64,000 nucleotides of DNA from Flavobacteriaceae bacterium EG-1 (GCF_009649685.1 NZ_WJPK01000005.1:186001-250000); one strand, 5' to 3'. Positions 40,224 through 49,518 are shown, counted from the stretch's first letter. Numbers and translations are program-made. Notes: generated by a model not told the origin, from the sequence alone.

Positions 40224-41270
40224 CTATAGAGAATTTCTATCGGTAAAACGAAATGGGTTTTTTATTTTACCATTCTCCTTATTCATAATCATTCGAGCAG
40301 CTGTTTCACCCATCTCTTTAAAATCAGTAGAAATACAAGTAATTCCTAACAATTTTTTTAATGGTGTATCATTATAAGAAATCACACCAATATCTACACC
40401 TAATTCAAATTCTTGCGTGCGAATTTGATTTACTAAATTAACTAGGTCTGTTTCTCCAATAGTGATAAATAAATCACCTTTTTTTAAAATCATATCCTCA
40501 TAAATCTCATTCAACACTTCAAAATCCAAGGAGTGTTCTACGCAAAACTTTCTAAAGCCATGTAAAATTCGTTTAGGATATGGATATACGGTCTCAGCAG
40601 GATATGCGATAATTAATTTTTTATATTTTGAAATCTTATTTAAACCTGCTTTTAGAGCTTTATATATATCATTCTCGAAATCTTGGTATATTTCAATAGA
40701 TGCATCTTGAATTTCAGGTATCAAATTATCCATTATTACCAATTTATCATTAGGAATTCTATTTATAGCCTTAACTACTTCTGGGGTAAAACTTACATGA
40801 TTTAATTTTTCGGTTTTAAAATGAGGCATAATAATATAGTAATCATAAGCGCCTTTATTCCTATCTAAGAGATTGAGGAAAAGATCTTCCTCACAATGAT
40901 AAATGTGTAGGTCAGTATGCGCAGCCCCACTTATACTATTTATAAAAGAGTTGTATATCCTCATCTTATATGAACTTAGTTTATTGGCTAAGAAAAGAAT
41001 ATTGATTTTTGAAATTAATTTTGTTCTAGCAATATAATAACCCTTGCCACGCATTGATATAATTACTTTGCGGTCCTTTAAAATATTATATGCCTTTTCA
41101 ACAGTATCACGAGAAAGCAGATATTCTTCACTAAATAAGTTTATAGATGGAATTTTATCATCCATATTAAGATTTCCATTCGAGATATTTTGAATTATTG
41201 CATCAACGATTTGTTTATATTTTGGAATTCTCGAATCCTCATCTATTTTAATAAACCTAAATATGTCCAT
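40224..41270 (-). CDS. GntR-type transcriptional regulator with sugar-binding-like C-terminal domain
   Basis: A 348-residue regulator. Residues about 14-85 are a GntR winged helix: PKYKQIVDAIIQNISNGNL, KIPSINLFSEEYLLSRDTVEKAYNILKDR and the wing ISMRGKGYYIA. The remainder (about 90-345) resembles a periplasmic-binding-protein/LacI-type effector domain, with ETAARMIMN near the end. It is divergent from the rhamnose operon (159 bases between starts) and is the obvious candidate to sense rhamnose or a metabolite and control that operon. Whether it also binds the repeated operators of the whole locus is unproved; its own promoter lacks the repeat in its orientation. Confidence 0.88.
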   Translation of the reverse strand: MDIFRFIKIDEDSRIPKYKQIVDAIIQNISNGNLNMDDKIPSINLFSEEYLLSRDTVEKAYNILKDRKVIISMRGKGYYIARTKLISKINILFLANKLSSYKMRIYNSFINSISGAAHTDLHIYHCEEDLFLNLLDRNKGAYDYYIIMPHFKTEKLNHVSFTPEVVKAINRIPNDKLVIMDNLIPEIQDASIEIYQDFENDIYKALKAGLNKISKYKKLIIAYPAETVYPYPKRILHGFRKFCVEHSLDFEVLNEIYEDMILKKGDLFITIGETDLVNLVNQIRTQEFELGVDIGVISYNDTPLKKLLGITCISTDFKEMGETAARMIMNKENGKIKNPFRFTDRNSL

Positions 41271-41361
41271 TTACAATATTTTGTTATTCAGTTAATTGTT
41301 AGATTGTTTACAATTCTGTATAGTATGAAATCAAAAATAATCATTTTTAATTTTTACTAAT

Positions 41362-41407
41362 ACGGTACAGTACAGGACAGAAAACATTTCATGATATTTT
41401 AGATTTG
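41362..41407 (+). promoter_or_regulatory. Rhamnose-locus operator and promoter for the catabolic operon
   Basis: Repeats ACGGTACAGT and ACAGGACAGA (41362-41381) precede a perfect TANNTTTG box (TAGATTTG, 41400-41407) at the standard 22-base offset, 23 bases before the rhaE start codon. Confidence 0.75.
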
Positions 41408-41429
41408 CTTATAAACGTAATACCAAATA

Positions 41430-43535
41430 ATGAAAAATACAATACAACAATTTAAGTATGTGGACCATCTTTGGGATGAAGAGAAAGCAGAAGCATTAGG
41501 TGATGATCAAGTAGCCCTTTTTTTATATCGCTCAAATATTCTAGGAGCTGACTTAAGAATCACCAATTATGGAGGCGGTAATACAAGTTGCAAAACCATT
41601 GAAAAAGACCCATTAACTAATGAAGACGTTGAAGTTATGTGGATTAAAGGTTCTGGAGGTGATATTGGCACTTTAACCAAATCTGGAATTGCCGGACTTT
41701 ATACCGAAAGATTACGGAATTTGAAAAACGTTTATGGAGGATTGGAAGATGAGGACCGCATGGTTGGGCTTTTTAATCATTGTATTTATGATTTAGATAG
41801 TAAAGCACCATCTATTGATACACCATTACATGGTTTGTTACCTTTTAAACATATTGATCATTTACATCCGGATGCTTTAATTGCTGTGGCAGCAGCTCAG
41901 GATAGTGAAAAAGTTACGAAAGAAATTTGGGGTGACACAATGGGTTGGGTACCCTGGCAACGCCCAGGATTTGATTTAGGTTTACAGTTGGAAAAGTGCT
42001 TAAATGACAATCCAGGTATTAGAGGAATTGTTTTAGGTAGTCATGGACTATTTACTTGGGGTGATACTTCTTATGAATCTTATATGAATAGTCTTGAAGT
42101 GATTGAGATGGCCTCGGAATACATAGCAAATAAAATAAAAGAAAATGGTAGTGTTTTTGGAGGTCAGAAAATAAATTCTTTACCCCCTAAAGAAAGAAAA
42201 GAAAAAGCAACTCAATTAATGCCATTACTGCGTGGCTTATGCTCGTCAGAAGCAAGAATGATTGGTCATTTTAATGATAATGATACTGTTCTTGAATATA
42301 TAAATAGTAACGATTTAGAGCGACTTGCCCCTATGGGCACTTCTTGTCCTGATCACTTTTTACGGACTAAAATCCAACCATTAGTCTTGCAATTAGACCC
42401 AAAAGAAGATTTAAGTGATACATCTAAGGTTCTTGGAAAATTAAAGCCTGCATTTAAGCAATATCGTAAAGAGTATGTAGACTATTATAATTCGTGTAAA
42501 AAAGAAAATAGCCCTGCAATACGAGATGCGAATCCGGTGATTATAATTTTTCCTGGCGTGGGAATGTTCAGCTTTGCAAAAAACAAACAAACTGCGAGGG
42601 TGGCAAATGAATTTTACGTAAATGCAATTAATGTTATGCGCGGTGCAGAAGCTATTACTGCCTACACTTCGTTACCAAGACAAGAAGCTTTTGATATTGA
42701 ATATTGGCTATTAGAAGAGGCTAAATTACAGCGTATGCCAAAAGAAAAACCACTATCTAGGAAAGTGGCTTTAGTAACCGGTGCTGGTGGAGGTATTGGT
42801 AAAGCTATCGCTGATAAACTTGCAGAAGAAGGAGCTAATGTTGTATTGACCGATATTGCTGAAGACCGATTAAAAGAAGGTGTTGCAACTTATGCAAGAG
42901 ATACGGCGAGCTATGCTGTATGTGATGTTACAAAAAGTGAGTCAATTGTAAATGCTTATAATAATGCTTGCCTAGAATTTGGAGGCGTTGACATCGTTGT
43001 GCATAGTGCCGGTTTAGCAATTTCAAAACCACTTGAAGAAACAACCGAAAAAGACTGGAACATCTTACAAAATGTTTTGGTAAAAGGACAATTTGAACTT
43101 GCTAAACAAGCTGTAGAAATCATGCGTAAACAAGGTCAGGGAGGAGACTTTATAAGTATTGCTAGCAAGAACGGTTTAGTCTCTGGACCAAATAATGTAG
43201 GTTATGGAACTGCAAAAGCTGCACAGCAACATATGTCTCGGTTGTTAGCAGCAGAGCTTGGTGGTGATAAAATACGTGTAAATACTGTGAACCCTGATGG
43301 AGTCATCGTTGGTAGTAAAATTTGGGAAGGAGACTGGGCAGAAGGAAGAGCAAAAGCTTATGGTATTTCAGTTGAAGAACTTCCTGCACATTATGCTAAA
43401 CGCAATCTTTTAAACGAAATTATTTATCCTGCTGATATTGCTAATGGTGTATTTGCTTGTGTAGCAATTTTAGATAAAACGACAGGAAATATTATAAATG
43501 TTGATGGCGGAATGGCTAATGCATTTGTACGCTAG
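41430..43535 (+). CDS. rhaE: Bifunctional L-rhamnulose-1-phosphate aldolase / short-chain dehydrogenase
   Basis: A 701-residue cytoplasmic fusion. Residues to about 430 are a class II (zinc) aldolase, with GGGNTSCKT, HPDALIAVAAA and GSHGLFTWG; it splits rhamnulose-1-phosphate into DHAP and L-lactaldehyde. From about residue 445 a short-chain dehydrogenase begins: KVALVTGAGGGIGKAIA is the NAD-binding site, and YGTAKAAQQH carries the YxxxK active site. The second part is expected to oxidise lactaldehyde to L-lactate (the RhaEW arrangement). It is the first gene of the rhamnose operon and is followed by isomerase, kinase, lactate dehydrogenase and transporter genes. Confidence 0.93.
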   Translation: MKNTIQQFKYVDHLWDEEKAEALGDDQVALFLYRSNILGADLRITNYGGGNTSCKTIEKDPLTNEDVEVMWIKGSGGDIGTLTKSGIAGLYTERLRNLKNVYGGLEDEDRMVGLFNHCIYDLDSKAPSIDTPLHGLLPFKHIDHLHPDALIAVAAAQDSEKVTKEIWGDTMGWVPWQRPGFDLGLQLEKCLNDNPGIRGIVLGSHGLFTWGDTSYESYMNSLEVIEMASEYIANKIKENGSVFGGQKINSLPPKERKEKATQLMPLLRGLCSSEARMIGHFNDNDTVLEYINSNDLERLAPMGTSCPDHFLRTKIQPLVLQLDPKEDLSDTSKVLGKLKPAFKQYRKEYVDYYNSCKKENSPAIRDANPVIIIFPGVGMFSFAKNKQTARVANEFYVNAINVMRGAEAITAYTSLPRQEAFDIEYWLLEEAKLQRMPKEKPLSRKVALVTGAGGGIGKAIADKLAEEGANVVLTDIAEDRLKEGVATYARDTASYAVCDVTKSESIVNAYNNACLEFGGVDIVVHSAGLAISKPLEETTEKDWNILQNVLVKGQFELAKQAVEIMRKQGQGGDFISIASKNGLVSGPNNVGYGTAKAAQQHMSRLLAAELGGDKIRVNTVNPDGVIVGSKIWEGDWAEGRAKAYGISVEELPAHYAKRNLLNEIIYPADIANGVFACVAILDKTTGNIINVDGGMANAFVR

Positions 43536-43554
43536 TTTTGAGTTAGTTTAAGTA

Positions 43555-43588
43555 AAACTTCCATGAAATTCTTTACTCATGGAAGTTT
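43555..43588 (+). promoter_or_regulatory. Intercistronic hairpin between rhaE and the isomerase gene
   Basis: Perfect 12-bp stem (43555-43566 and 43577-43588) with a 10-base loop and no T tract. It includes an in-frame ATG (43579) inside the stem, which argues for the later isomerase start at 43615. It may set relative expression or protect the mRNA end. Confidence 0.6.
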
Positions 43589-43614
43589 ATCCTAGCATCA
43601 GTAAAAAGAACCTC

Positions 43615-44895
43615 ATGAAAATAAATAAAAATCTAATTGCAGAAAGCAATAAAAAAGGCATTTCCGAACATAATTCACGTTTTGATTTTTTAAGTGCCAC
43701 CCTAACCAAAAATGGACATGATATAAATGTGTTACTACAAAAACTACAAGACTTTCAAGTTGCCATACCCAGTTGGGCCTTAGGAGCAGGAGGCACTCGA
43801 TTTGGTCGTTTTGGATTTCATGGAGAACCCGCTAATCTTGAACAAAAAATTGATGATGTGGGTATACTTCATAGCCTTACCCAAACTGCTGGAGCAATAT
43901 CATTGCACATTCCTTGGGACGTTCCAAGTGACTATTCGGCAATCAAAGAAATAGCAAACTCGCATAATATCATATTCGATGCGGTAAATTCCAATACATT
44001 CCAAGATCAGAAAACTTCTAGTGAAAGTTACAGGTTCGGATCATTGAGTAATACAAATAAAGCTGCTCGAGAGCAGGCTATTGCTCACAATATTGAAGTT
44101 ATAAAAATTGGAGATAAGTTAGGTTCTAAAAGTTTGACCGTTTGGTTGGCTGATGGCGCAAATTTTCCAGGTCAAAGTAACTTTCAACATGCACTTCAAA
44201 ATACCGAAAACAGCTTAAAGGATATTTATAAAACCCTCCCTAACGATTGGAAACTTTTTATAGAATACAAACCTTACGAGCCAAATTTTTATAGTACTGT
44301 TATACAAGATTGGGGCACTTCATTAATGCTTGCTAATGCATGTGGCGATAAAGCATATACTCTAGTTGATTTAGGGCACCACCTTCCCAATACCAATATT
44401 GAACAAATTGTTTCTACATTAATGTTGAAAGGAAAATTAGGTGGATTTCATTTCAATGATAGCAAATATGGTGATGACGATTTAACGGTAGGTAGTGTAA
44501 AACCATATGCATTATTTTTAATTTTCAATGCTTTAGTCTATGGCATGGAAAATAACCCACAGAATCCGTATCCTGCATGGATGATAGATGCTAGTCATAA
44601 TATTAAGGACCCACTAGAAGATTTAATTCAGTCATTAGAAGCTATTCAAGAGGCTTACGCCAAAGCACTACTGGTAGATCAAGAACTATTAACCGAAGCA
44701 CAGCAGAATCATGATGTTGTAAAATGTCAAGAAATTCTTCAAGATGCCTATCGTACAGATGTTCGTCCCCTTTTAGAGAAGGCAAGATTAAATCGAGGTG
44801 GTGTTATTCATCCTATTAATAGCTATCGTTCTTTAAAAATAAGGGAAACATTAATTTCGGAAAGAGGAGCTAATTCCGTCGCATCCGGACTATAA
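43615..44895 (+). CDS. rhaI: L-rhamnose isomerase, RhaI type
   Basis: A 426-residue TIM-barrel sugar isomerase that converts L-rhamnose to L-rhamnulose. I chose ATG 43615 (MKINKNLIAESN) because the earlier in-frame ATG at 43579 is buried in a 12-bp hairpin. Features matching the Rhizobium/Pseudomonas-type isomerase are VAIPSWALGAGGTRFGRFG, HIPWD, the metal-site candidates EYKPYEPNFYST and VDLGHHLPNTN, and GGFHFNDSKYGDDDLTVGS. It is distinct from the E. coli RhaA family. It starts 79 bases after rhaE and ends 8 bases before the kinase gene. Confidence 0.9.
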   Translation: MKINKNLIAESNKKGISEHNSRFDFLSATLTKNGHDINVLLQKLQDFQVAIPSWALGAGGTRFGRFGFHGEPANLEQKIDDVGILHSLTQTAGAISLHIPWDVPSDYSAIKEIANSHNIIFDAVNSNTFQDQKTSSESYRFGSLSNTNKAAREQAIAHNIEVIKIGDKLGSKSLTVWLADGANFPGQSNFQHALQNTENSLKDIYKTLPNDWKLFIEYKPYEPNFYSTVIQDWGTSLMLANACGDKAYTLVDLGHHLPNTNIEQIVSTLMLKGKLGGFHFNDSKYGDDDLTVGSVKPYALFLIFNALVYGMENNPQNPYPAWMIDASHNIKDPLEDLIQSLEAIQEAYAKALLVDQELLTEAQQNHDVVKCQEILQDAYRTDVRPLLEKARLNRGGVIHPINSYRSLKIRETLISERGANSVASGL

Positions 44896-44903
44896 TTCTT
44901 AAG

Positions 44904-46277
44904 ATGAAAACCAAAGTAACGGCGGTATTTGATATTGGTAAGACCAACAAGAAGTTTTTCCTTTTTGATTCGGACCTACAAGAAGTATATCGTGAATATG
45001 TGCGTTTTGATGAAATTACCGATGAAAATGGTTGTCCTACAGAAAATCTTGAGGCCATAGAAAACTGGTCAAAAGAAGTTTTTAATAGAATGATAAATGC
45101 TTCCGAATTTGACATCGTTGCACTTAACTTTTCCTGTTATGGAGCAAGCTTGGTGCATATAGACGAAAATGGAAAACCGCTTACTCCCTTATATAATTAT
45201 TTGAAACCTTTGGAAGAAGATATTTATAACTCTTTTTATGCTACATATGGCCCGGAAAATGAAATTTCTAGGATAACCGGTTCACCAAGATTGGGTATGC
45301 TTAATAGCGGAATGCAATTGTTCTGGTTGAAATATACAAAACCAGAAATATTTCGAAAAATTAAATATTCGCTACATCTACCGCAATATCTGAGTTACTT
45401 ATTTACAGGTATTCCAGTAAGTGAATATACTAGCATAGGTTGTCATACCCTACTGTGGGATTACGAAAAGAAAGATTATCACAATTGGGTATATCAAGAA
45501 AAAATAGATAAAAAGTTACCTTCTATTGTTGCTTCTAGAGAAACAACCCCGATAAATTACAATGGAAAAACGATTCAAATAGGTCCTGGTGTACACGATA
45601 GTTCGTCAGCACTTTTACCCTATATTCGAAGTATAACCAAACCTTTTTTATTAGTATCTACTGGAACTTGGAGTATCTCAATAAATCCTTTTAACAAAAA
45701 CATGCTAACCTCAAATGATATTCAAAATGACGGGCTTTTTAACATGCGAATCGATGGCAGCCCAGTAAAAGTCTCACGATTGTTTCTTGGCAATGAATAT
45801 AAAATTCAGATTCAAATTTTAGCTCAACATTTCAAAGTACCAGAAGATTACCATAAGACTGTTTCATTCAATCAAAATACTTTTTTTGAAATCAAAAAAG
45901 ACTTTGTACCAATGTTCAAATGGTCGAGTATCACTACGAAAGATATGCCTGAAGAAACTAAATTGACTTATGATAAATTTGAACATGCATATCATCAACT
46001 AATGTTAGAATTAGTTTTATTGCAAGTTAAAAGTATAAAAGCAGCCATTGGAAATGAAAAAATAGATCGTCTTTATATAGATGGAGGTTTTAGCGACAAT
46101 GAAGTATATATTCAACTGCTTTCGCAACATTTATACAATATGAAATTAAGAACTACAGATTCATCATTAGGGTCTGCCTTAGGCGCTGCTCTAGTAATTT
46201 CAGACATCACCCTAGAACCTAAGTTCTTAAAAAAAAACTATTCCTTAAAAAAACATAGGCCTTCAAAATCTAAATAA
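44904..46277 (+). CDS. rhaB: FGGY-family rhamnulokinase
   Basis: A 457-residue sugar kinase phosphorylating L-rhamnulose. The N-terminal phosphate loop AVFDIGKTNKKFFLFD, the mid-protein GPGVHDSSSALLPYI and STGTWSISINPF, and the C-terminal LYIDGGFSDNEVYIQLLSQ with SALGAALV are standard for the FGGY/ASKHA fold. The substrate is inferred from its place between rhamnose isomerase and lactate dehydrogenase. Gaps of 8 and 6 bases to its neighbours indicate cotranscription. Confidence 0.9.
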   Translation: MKTKVTAVFDIGKTNKKFFLFDSDLQEVYREYVRFDEITDENGCPTENLEAIENWSKEVFNRMINASEFDIVALNFSCYGASLVHIDENGKPLTPLYNYLKPLEEDIYNSFYATYGPENEISRITGSPRLGMLNSGMQLFWLKYTKPEIFRKIKYSLHLPQYLSYLFTGIPVSEYTSIGCHTLLWDYEKKDYHNWVYQEKIDKKLPSIVASRETTPINYNGKTIQIGPGVHDSSSALLPYIRSITKPFLLVSTGTWSISINPFNKNMLTSNDIQNDGLFNMRIDGSPVKVSRLFLGNEYKIQIQILAQHFKVPEDYHKTVSFNQNTFFEIKKDFVPMFKWSSITTKDMPEETKLTYDKFEHAYHQLMLELVLLQVKSIKAAIGNEKIDRLYIDGGFSDNEVYIQLLSQHLYNMKLRTTDSSLGSALGAALVISDITLEPKFLKKNYSLKKHRPSKSK

Positions 46278-46283
46278 TATCAA

Positions 46284-47432
46284 ATGGCTAAAGAATTCAT
46301 TTCTGATTACCCATCCATGGACGATTTGAGAAATAAAGCCATGCGCCGAATTCCTAAATTTGCTTTTGAATATTTAGATGGAGGTTGTAATGAAGATGTC
46401 AGTATTTCTCGTAATACATCGGAAATAAGAGATATACAATTACAACCTAGATATCTACGAAATAATGGCACTACATCAACGAAGACCAAAGTTCTTGGTA
46501 TGGAATACGATGCTCCATTTGGTATTGCACCTGTAGGGCTTCAAGGGCTCATGTGGCCTAATTCTCCTGAAATTTTAGCAAAATCAGCTTTTAAACATAA
46601 CATTCCATTTATTCTGAGTACGGTAACCACAATGAGTATTGAACGTTCATGTGAGTTAACAGAAGGCAATGCTTGGTTTCAATTGTACAACCCAGTAGAC
46701 GATGCTATAAGAGATGACATAATTGAGCGAGCTAATGTGGCAGGCTGCCCCGTACTTGTATTATTGTGTGATGTTCCAACATTTGGATATCGTCCACGAG
46801 ATTTTAGAAATGGATTAGCGCTTCCACCAAAAATGACTGTCGCTAATATTCTTCAAATTTTAGGAAAACCGACTTGGGCCTTAAACACTTTAAAATATGG
46901 CCAACCTACATTTGAAACCCTAAAACCATATACCCCAGAAGGACTCGATTTAAAACAGCTTGGAGCCTTTATGGATAAAACATTCTCAGGTAAATTAAAC
47001 GAAGAAAAAATTAAACCTATTCGCGATAAGTGGAAAGGAAAACTTGTTTTAAAAGGGGTCGCCTCGGAACAAGATACACAAGATGCTATTCGAATGGGTT
47101 TCGATGGTATTATAGTTTCCAATCATGGTGGCAGACAGTTAGATGCCGCCCAATCCACAATAAATTCTCTTGCAGAAATTGTCACAAAATATAGCAATCA
47201 GATAGAAATAATGATGGATAGTGGTTTGCGTTCGGGTCCAGATATTGCACGTACCATGGCAAGTGGTGCAAAATTTACTTTTATGGGAAGGTCATTTTTA
47301 TATGGATGTGGAGCCTTGGGTAAAAAAGGTGGCGACCATACTATATCTATGCTGAAAACACAATTTAAGCAAGTTATGGACCAATTGTGTTGTGAACGGG
47401 TAGAAGACCTACCAAAACATTTGATAAAATAA
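46284..47432 (+). CDS. lldD: FMN-dependent L-lactate dehydrogenase
   Basis: A 382-residue alpha-hydroxy-acid dehydrogenase. The active-site segment SNHGGRQLDAAQSTI holds the catalytic His and Arg, and MMDSGLRSGPDIART with GRSFLYG forms the FMN phosphate site. It oxidises L-lactate to pyruvate and passes electrons to quinone. In this operon it finishes the rhamnose route, using the lactate made from lactaldehyde by the dehydrogenase half of the aldolase fusion. It lies 6 bases after the kinase and 15 bases before the transporter gene. Confidence 0.92.
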   Translation: MAKEFISDYPSMDDLRNKAMRRIPKFAFEYLDGGCNEDVSISRNTSEIRDIQLQPRYLRNNGTTSTKTKVLGMEYDAPFGIAPVGLQGLMWPNSPEILAKSAFKHNIPFILSTVTTMSIERSCELTEGNAWFQLYNPVDDAIRDDIIERANVAGCPVLVLLCDVPTFGYRPRDFRNGLALPPKMTVANILQILGKPTWALNTLKYGQPTFETLKPYTPEGLDLKQLGAFMDKTFSGKLNEEKIKPIRDKWKGKLVLKGVASEQDTQDAIRMGFDGIIVSNHGGRQLDAAQSTINSLAEIVTKYSNQIEIMMDSGLRSGPDIARTMASGAKFTFMGRSFLYGCGALGKKGGDHTISMLKTQFKQVMDQLCCERVEDLPKHLIK

Positions 47433-47447
47433 TCAACTACCATACCA

Positions 47448-48863
47448 ATGAGTGAATACAATATTGAACAGGAAATCGAAGAAATAACTGGAGGAGAATT
47501 TGAAAGAGAACCCGTTCCTCAGTCAAAATTAAAAAGTTGGACAAGTTTTCTTGGAATGTATGCCGGAGAACATGCGGCAGGTACAGAATTTATGATTGGG
47601 CCGCTTTTCTTAACTGCAGGTGTTAGTGCATTTGACCTTATTGTAGGACTCTTATTAGGTAACCTTTTGGCTGTATTAAGTTGGCGTTTTTTAACTGCTG
47701 AAATTGCAGTAAAAAATAGATTGACTTTATATTATCAGCTCGAAAAAATTTGCGGAAAAAAATTAGTGATAGGTTACAATCTGGCCAATGGAATTTTATT
47801 TTGCTTTCTTGCAGGTGCCATGATTACTGTTTCCGCTACAGCCGTAGGGATACCTTTTGATATGGAAATGCCTAAACTGACTGATACTACTCCGAATGGT
47901 GCAACGTGGATTATTATCGTTGTTATTATCGGTGCAGTCATTTCCTTAATCGCATCAAAAGGATATGATACCGTTTCAAAAGCTGCAAATTGGATGTCTC
48001 CAATTATAGTTCTTGCATTTATCGCATGTGGCGTTGTTGCTTTAAATCAATTGGGAGTTCAAAGTTTTGCAGATTTCTGGAATATTTGGGGTGAAGGTTC
48101 CGAACCTTTTCCAGGTCAAATGAAATATACTTTTTGGCATGTTTTAATTTGGTCTTGGTTTGCGAATGCTGCAATGCATATTGGAATGTCTGATTTATCA
48201 GTTTTTAGATTTGCAAAAAAGGCTAGTTCGGGCTGGACAACTGCAGCTGGCATGTATGTAGGGCACTACATGGCTTGGATTGCTGCTGCCCTACTGTACG
48301 CGGTATACGTTAAATCTCCTGAAGCACAAGCGTTTTTATCAAATGGAGAGGCACCACCAGTAGCACCAGGGCCATTGGCGAATAATGCCATAGGAATATT
48401 CGGCATCATTGCTGTAGTTTTAGCAGGATGGACAACCGCCAACCCAACCATTTACAGAGCAGGATTAGCATTTCAAGCTATTATGCCCAAGGTGTCGACC
48501 TTTTGGGTTACAATTATTGCAGGTACGGTAGCAACAATTGCTGGATTATTCCCAGCATTTGCAATGAAACTATTAGGCTTTGTAGCACTATATGGGTTTA
48601 TATTGGCGCCATTTGGCGCAGTTATTGTTTTCGAACATTTCTTCTACAAAAAAGCAGGCATAGTAAAGAACTATGCGGAAGTAGCACATATAAAATTCAA
48701 CAAGTCCGTATTCTTAGCTTGGGCTATTAGCTTTGGACTGTTCTATTTTATATCAATTCAGTTTGATGTTTTTCTTTCGTTTGTGACTTTGCCAGCTTGG
48801 TTACTATGCGGAATACTATTCTTGATTTTTAGTAAATCATTTCAGAAAATAAAATCAAAATAA
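47448..48863 (+). CDS. NCS1-like permease, candidate L-rhamnose transporter
   Basis: A 471-residue inner-membrane protein with about 12 hydrophobic segments. The start WTSFLGMYAGEHAAGTEFMIGPLFL and the helix GILFCFLAGAMITVSATAVGIPF resemble purine-cytosine-permease (NCS1/LeuT-fold) transporters. The last position in the rhamnose operon suggests uptake of L-rhamnose, or possibly of lactate or another product, across the inner membrane; the classic RhaT family is not found here. The family call is moderate and the substrate is inference only. Confidence 0.7.
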   Translation: MSEYNIEQEIEEITGGEFEREPVPQSKLKSWTSFLGMYAGEHAAGTEFMIGPLFLTAGVSAFDLIVGLLLGNLLAVLSWRFLTAEIAVKNRLTLYYQLEKICGKKLVIGYNLANGILFCFLAGAMITVSATAVGIPFDMEMPKLTDTTPNGATWIIIVVIIGAVISLIASKGYDTVSKAANWMSPIIVLAFIACGVVALNQLGVQSFADFWNIWGEGSEPFPGQMKYTFWHVLIWSWFANAAMHIGMSDLSVFRFAKKASSGWTTAAGMYVGHYMAWIAAALLYAVYVKSPEAQAFLSNGEAPPVAPGPLANNAIGIFGIIAVVLAGWTTANPTIYRAGLAFQAIMPKVSTFWVTIIAGTVATIAGLFPAFAMKLLGFVALYGFILAPFGAVIVFEHFFYKKAGIVKNYAEVAHIKFNKSVFLAWAISFGLFYFISIQFDVFLSFVTLPAWLLCGILFLIFSKSFQKIKSK

Positions 48864-49023
48864 TAAGATAAAATAATTTTATTGCCACATATAGAAGTTC
48901 CAAAACAATATAATGCTTACTTAGCATAATAATATAAATTTATTCGGATTAGTAAATGATAATCGTCATTGTCTTCGGTTTACTGGTGATGTAATTTTAG
49001 CGGAACAGCTAAATCTATTACAG

Positions 49024-49518
49024 ATGCCTAGACCCAAAACAAAGGAAGAATTAATTAAGCTAAGTAATGAAAATTACGGCAAGCTCATGAATTATGTTGA
49101 AGGTCTACCAAAAGAAAAATTAACTACAAAATTCCCTAATCACTATCTCAATAGGAATATTCGTGATGTCCTCGCACATTTACGTCATTGGCACTTAATG
49201 TTTCTCAAATGGCACAATGCAGGAATGAATGGTGATAAGCCAGAAATGCCAGCTCCTGGTTATACATGGAGAACAGTACCTGAATTAAACATCATCATAA
49301 ACAAGAAGTATTCAAAAAAAACCCTAAATGAGATTAAGATTTTATTAGAATCAACTTTTAGACAGGTTCAACAAATAATTACTAATCATAATAACAACGA
49401 ACTTTTTGAGAAACAAAAATACAAATGGACAGGCACAACTTCAATGGGTTCATATATTGTTTCTGCAACTTCTAGTCACTATGAATGGGCACTAAAGCTC
49501 ATAAAAAAATGTATTTAA
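49024..49518 (+). CDS. ClbS/DfsB-family four-helix protein
   Basis: A 164-residue protein with the start PRPKTKEELIKLSNENYGKLMNYVEGLP and the motif RDVLAHLRHWHLMFLKWH, matching the ClbS/DfsB (DUF1706, DinB-like) family. Its best-known member protects against the genotoxin colibactin; most members have no known role. The histidines of HLRHWH fit a DinB-type metal site. It is a single gene after the rhamnose operon, with its 3' end overlapping the convergent DUF2892 gene by four bases. Confidence 0.8.
   Translation: MPRPKTKEELIKLSNENYGKLMNYVEGLPKEKLTTKFPNHYLNRNIRDVLAHLRHWHLMFLKWHNAGMNGDKPEMPAPGYTWRTVPELNIIINKKYSKKTLNEIKILLESTFRQVQQIITNHNNNELFEKQKYKWTGTTSMGSYIVSATSSHYEWALKLIKKCI

Noticed and set aside
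41430-47432. L-fucose rather than L-rhamnose catabolism
   Set aside because: RhaM upstream, the RhaI-type isomerase, the aldolase/SDR fusion and two rhamnosidases all fit rhamnose; no fucosidase or fucose isomerase type is present.
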